6,016 nt of DNA from Pseudomonadota bacterium. Lineage in GTDB: Bacteria > Myxococcota > Myxococcia > Myxococcales > Myxococcaceae. Positions within the stretch are counted from its first letter, which is position 1; each line of letters opens with the position of its first letter. Both the position numbers and the translations under genes were made by a program. The stretch is from positions 1 through 6,016 of the forward strand of contig JAFADT010000084.1 in assembly GCA_023424585.1 (NCBI GenBank). Direction: 5' to 3'. The notes beneath the pieces were generated by a model. The model saw nothing but the letters and a program-made list of their open reading frames with translations, did no database searches and was not told the DNA's origin. Positions 5,532-6,016 of the stretch are shown piece after piece.

Positions 5532-5756
5532 GTCCGAGGATCTCCTGGAAAAGGGATGTGGAACCCGCGCGCGGCATCTTCTCCGCGTCCGCCCGGCGGC
5601 CGACGGCGGTTCGCCGGAGGTGTGTCCTGATTCGACCAGTGCCCGGCGCCTCCGCCCGGAAGGTGGCGGAAGCCCCGACCCTGGGCTAAGCGTACAGGCA
5701 ACTTCCCCGGCTGCTTCCTTGCACCGGGACGGTCCCTTCGATACCGATCCATCACC
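5532..5756. other. Divergent intergenic region between the FMN reductase and the right-edge gene
   Basis: No coding frame here looks real. On the plus strand TTGCAC (5720-5725) is followed 17 bases later by a poor -10 (TACCGA, 5743-5748), which would start transcription close to the GTG at 5757. Between them is an odd palindrome, GGGAC-G-GTCCC (5726-5736), which could be an operator. On the minus strand I see only the AGGAG ribosome binding site of the reductase and no convincing promoter. Confidence 0.3.
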
Positions 5757-6016
5757 GTGAACGACGACACGCCTGATTCCGCGCAGGAGCTGGCCGACGT
5801 ACTCCAGGACGTGCGCCGCCACCTCCTCTGGCAGGAGGAGACCGCGGGACGCGCGCTCCTCGTCGACGCGAAGGTCGCCGCCGAGCTCCAGCAGCAGCGC
5901 GCCGCCGCCTCGTCCGTGCGCTCGATGATCGCCCGGGCCAAGACCCCCGAGCCGGCCGCCGCCCCCCCGCCTCCCCGGCCACCCGCGGAGTCCCCGTCTC
6001 GCGACACCCTGCACGC
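5757..6016 (+). CDS. N-terminal fragment, probably of a family 4 uracil-DNA glycosylase (runs off the window)
   Basis: A GTG at 5757 opens a frame with no stop before the window ends; 86 full codons are visible. The start reads (V/M)NDDTPDSAQELADVLQ. A helical segment follows (about 9-60), with DVRRHLLWQEETAGRALLVD at 18-37 and VRSMIARA near 54-61. A Pro/Ala-rich linker (about 63-80, PEPAAAPPPPRPPAESP) ends in RDTLHA. An N-terminal helix of the RRHLLWQ type, then a Pro/Ala linker, then a conserved L..L...C..C region is the layout I know from bacterial family 4 uracil-DNA glycosylases, which remove uracil from DNA and carry an iron-sulfur cluster. The diagnostic cysteine and catalytic motifs would lie beyond 6016, so this is an inference from the extension alone. 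No Shine-Dalgarno is visible before the GTG and the next in-frame ATG is about 57 codons in, so the GTG is the best start. Confidence 0.5.
   Translation, partial: MNDDTPDSAQELADVLQDVRRHLLWQEETAGRALLVDAKVAAELQQQRAAASSVRSMIARAKTPEPAAAPPPPRPPAESPSRDTLH

Noticed and set aside
4674..5630. Plus-strand open frame of 318 codons over the regulator end and FMN reductase
   Set aside because: It covers two well-identified genes in other frames and is Arg-rich with no domain.
5528..6014. Minus-strand open frames opposite the right-edge gene, including an N-terminal extension of the FMN reductase to 6014
   Set aside because: The reductase family begins directly at MIKVAIVIGS; the upstream residues are low-complexity and antisense to the plus-strand frame.
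1..6016. CRISPR array, tRNA or rRNA gene, insertion sequence, integrase or attachment repeats
   Set aside because: I looked for regularly spaced repeats, cloverleaf-like structures, transposase motifs and flanking direct repeats on both strands and found none that I could support.

Overview
The window is GC-rich, densely coding DNA, with strong G/C preference at third codon positions and short lipoprotein and secreted-protein genes of a style I associate with Myxococcota (Corallococcus, Myxococcus or a relative). That assignment rests on composition and protein style; there is no rRNA or other phylogenetic marker here. I see no tRNA, rRNA, CRISPR array, transposase or integrase.

Layout. Positions 1-683 (+) hold the C-terminal part of a protein with carboxypeptidase-regulatory-like (Ig-type beta-sandwich) repeats. 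It is followed after 40 bases by a complete coaBC (724-1941, +), the bifunctional coenzyme A biosynthesis enzyme and the best-supported gene here. A stretch of about 300 bases without an intact gene (1942-2246) carries a perfect 10-bp inverted repeat and what may be the broken tail of a minus-strand gene. Next come two divergent, unrecognised export genes: a 180-residue secreted protein (2247-2789, -) and a 100-residue cysteine-rich lipoprotein (3091-3393, +). The lipoprotein has the clearest promoter and ribosome binding site in the window, and its upstream region is AT-richer than its surroundings. A strong GC hairpin (3403-3435) lies just beyond the lipoprotein stop.

Positions 3581-3988 (-) encode a four-helix membrane protein of unknown function. 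It is divergent from a helix-turn-helix regulator with a MmyB-type ligand-binding domain (4145-4963, +), and the shared intergenic region contains a 10-bp palindrome. Four bases after the regulator ends, in convergent orientation, lies a complete NAD(P)H-dependent FMN reductase (4968-5531, -). At the right edge a GTG-initiated frame (5757 onward, +) runs out of the window; it looks like the N-terminal extension of a family 4 uracil-DNA glycosylase.

How the parts may work together. coaBC is housekeeping and the right-edge gene is probably DNA repair. The five intact genes between them look like accessory genes. The regulator may control the divergent membrane protein and possibly the flavin reductase. 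The secreted protein and the lipoprotein share a 301-base divergent control region. I found no known defence system, toxin-antitoxin pair or biosynthetic cluster. The unrecognised secreted protein and cysteine-rich lipoprotein are the most novel-looking content.
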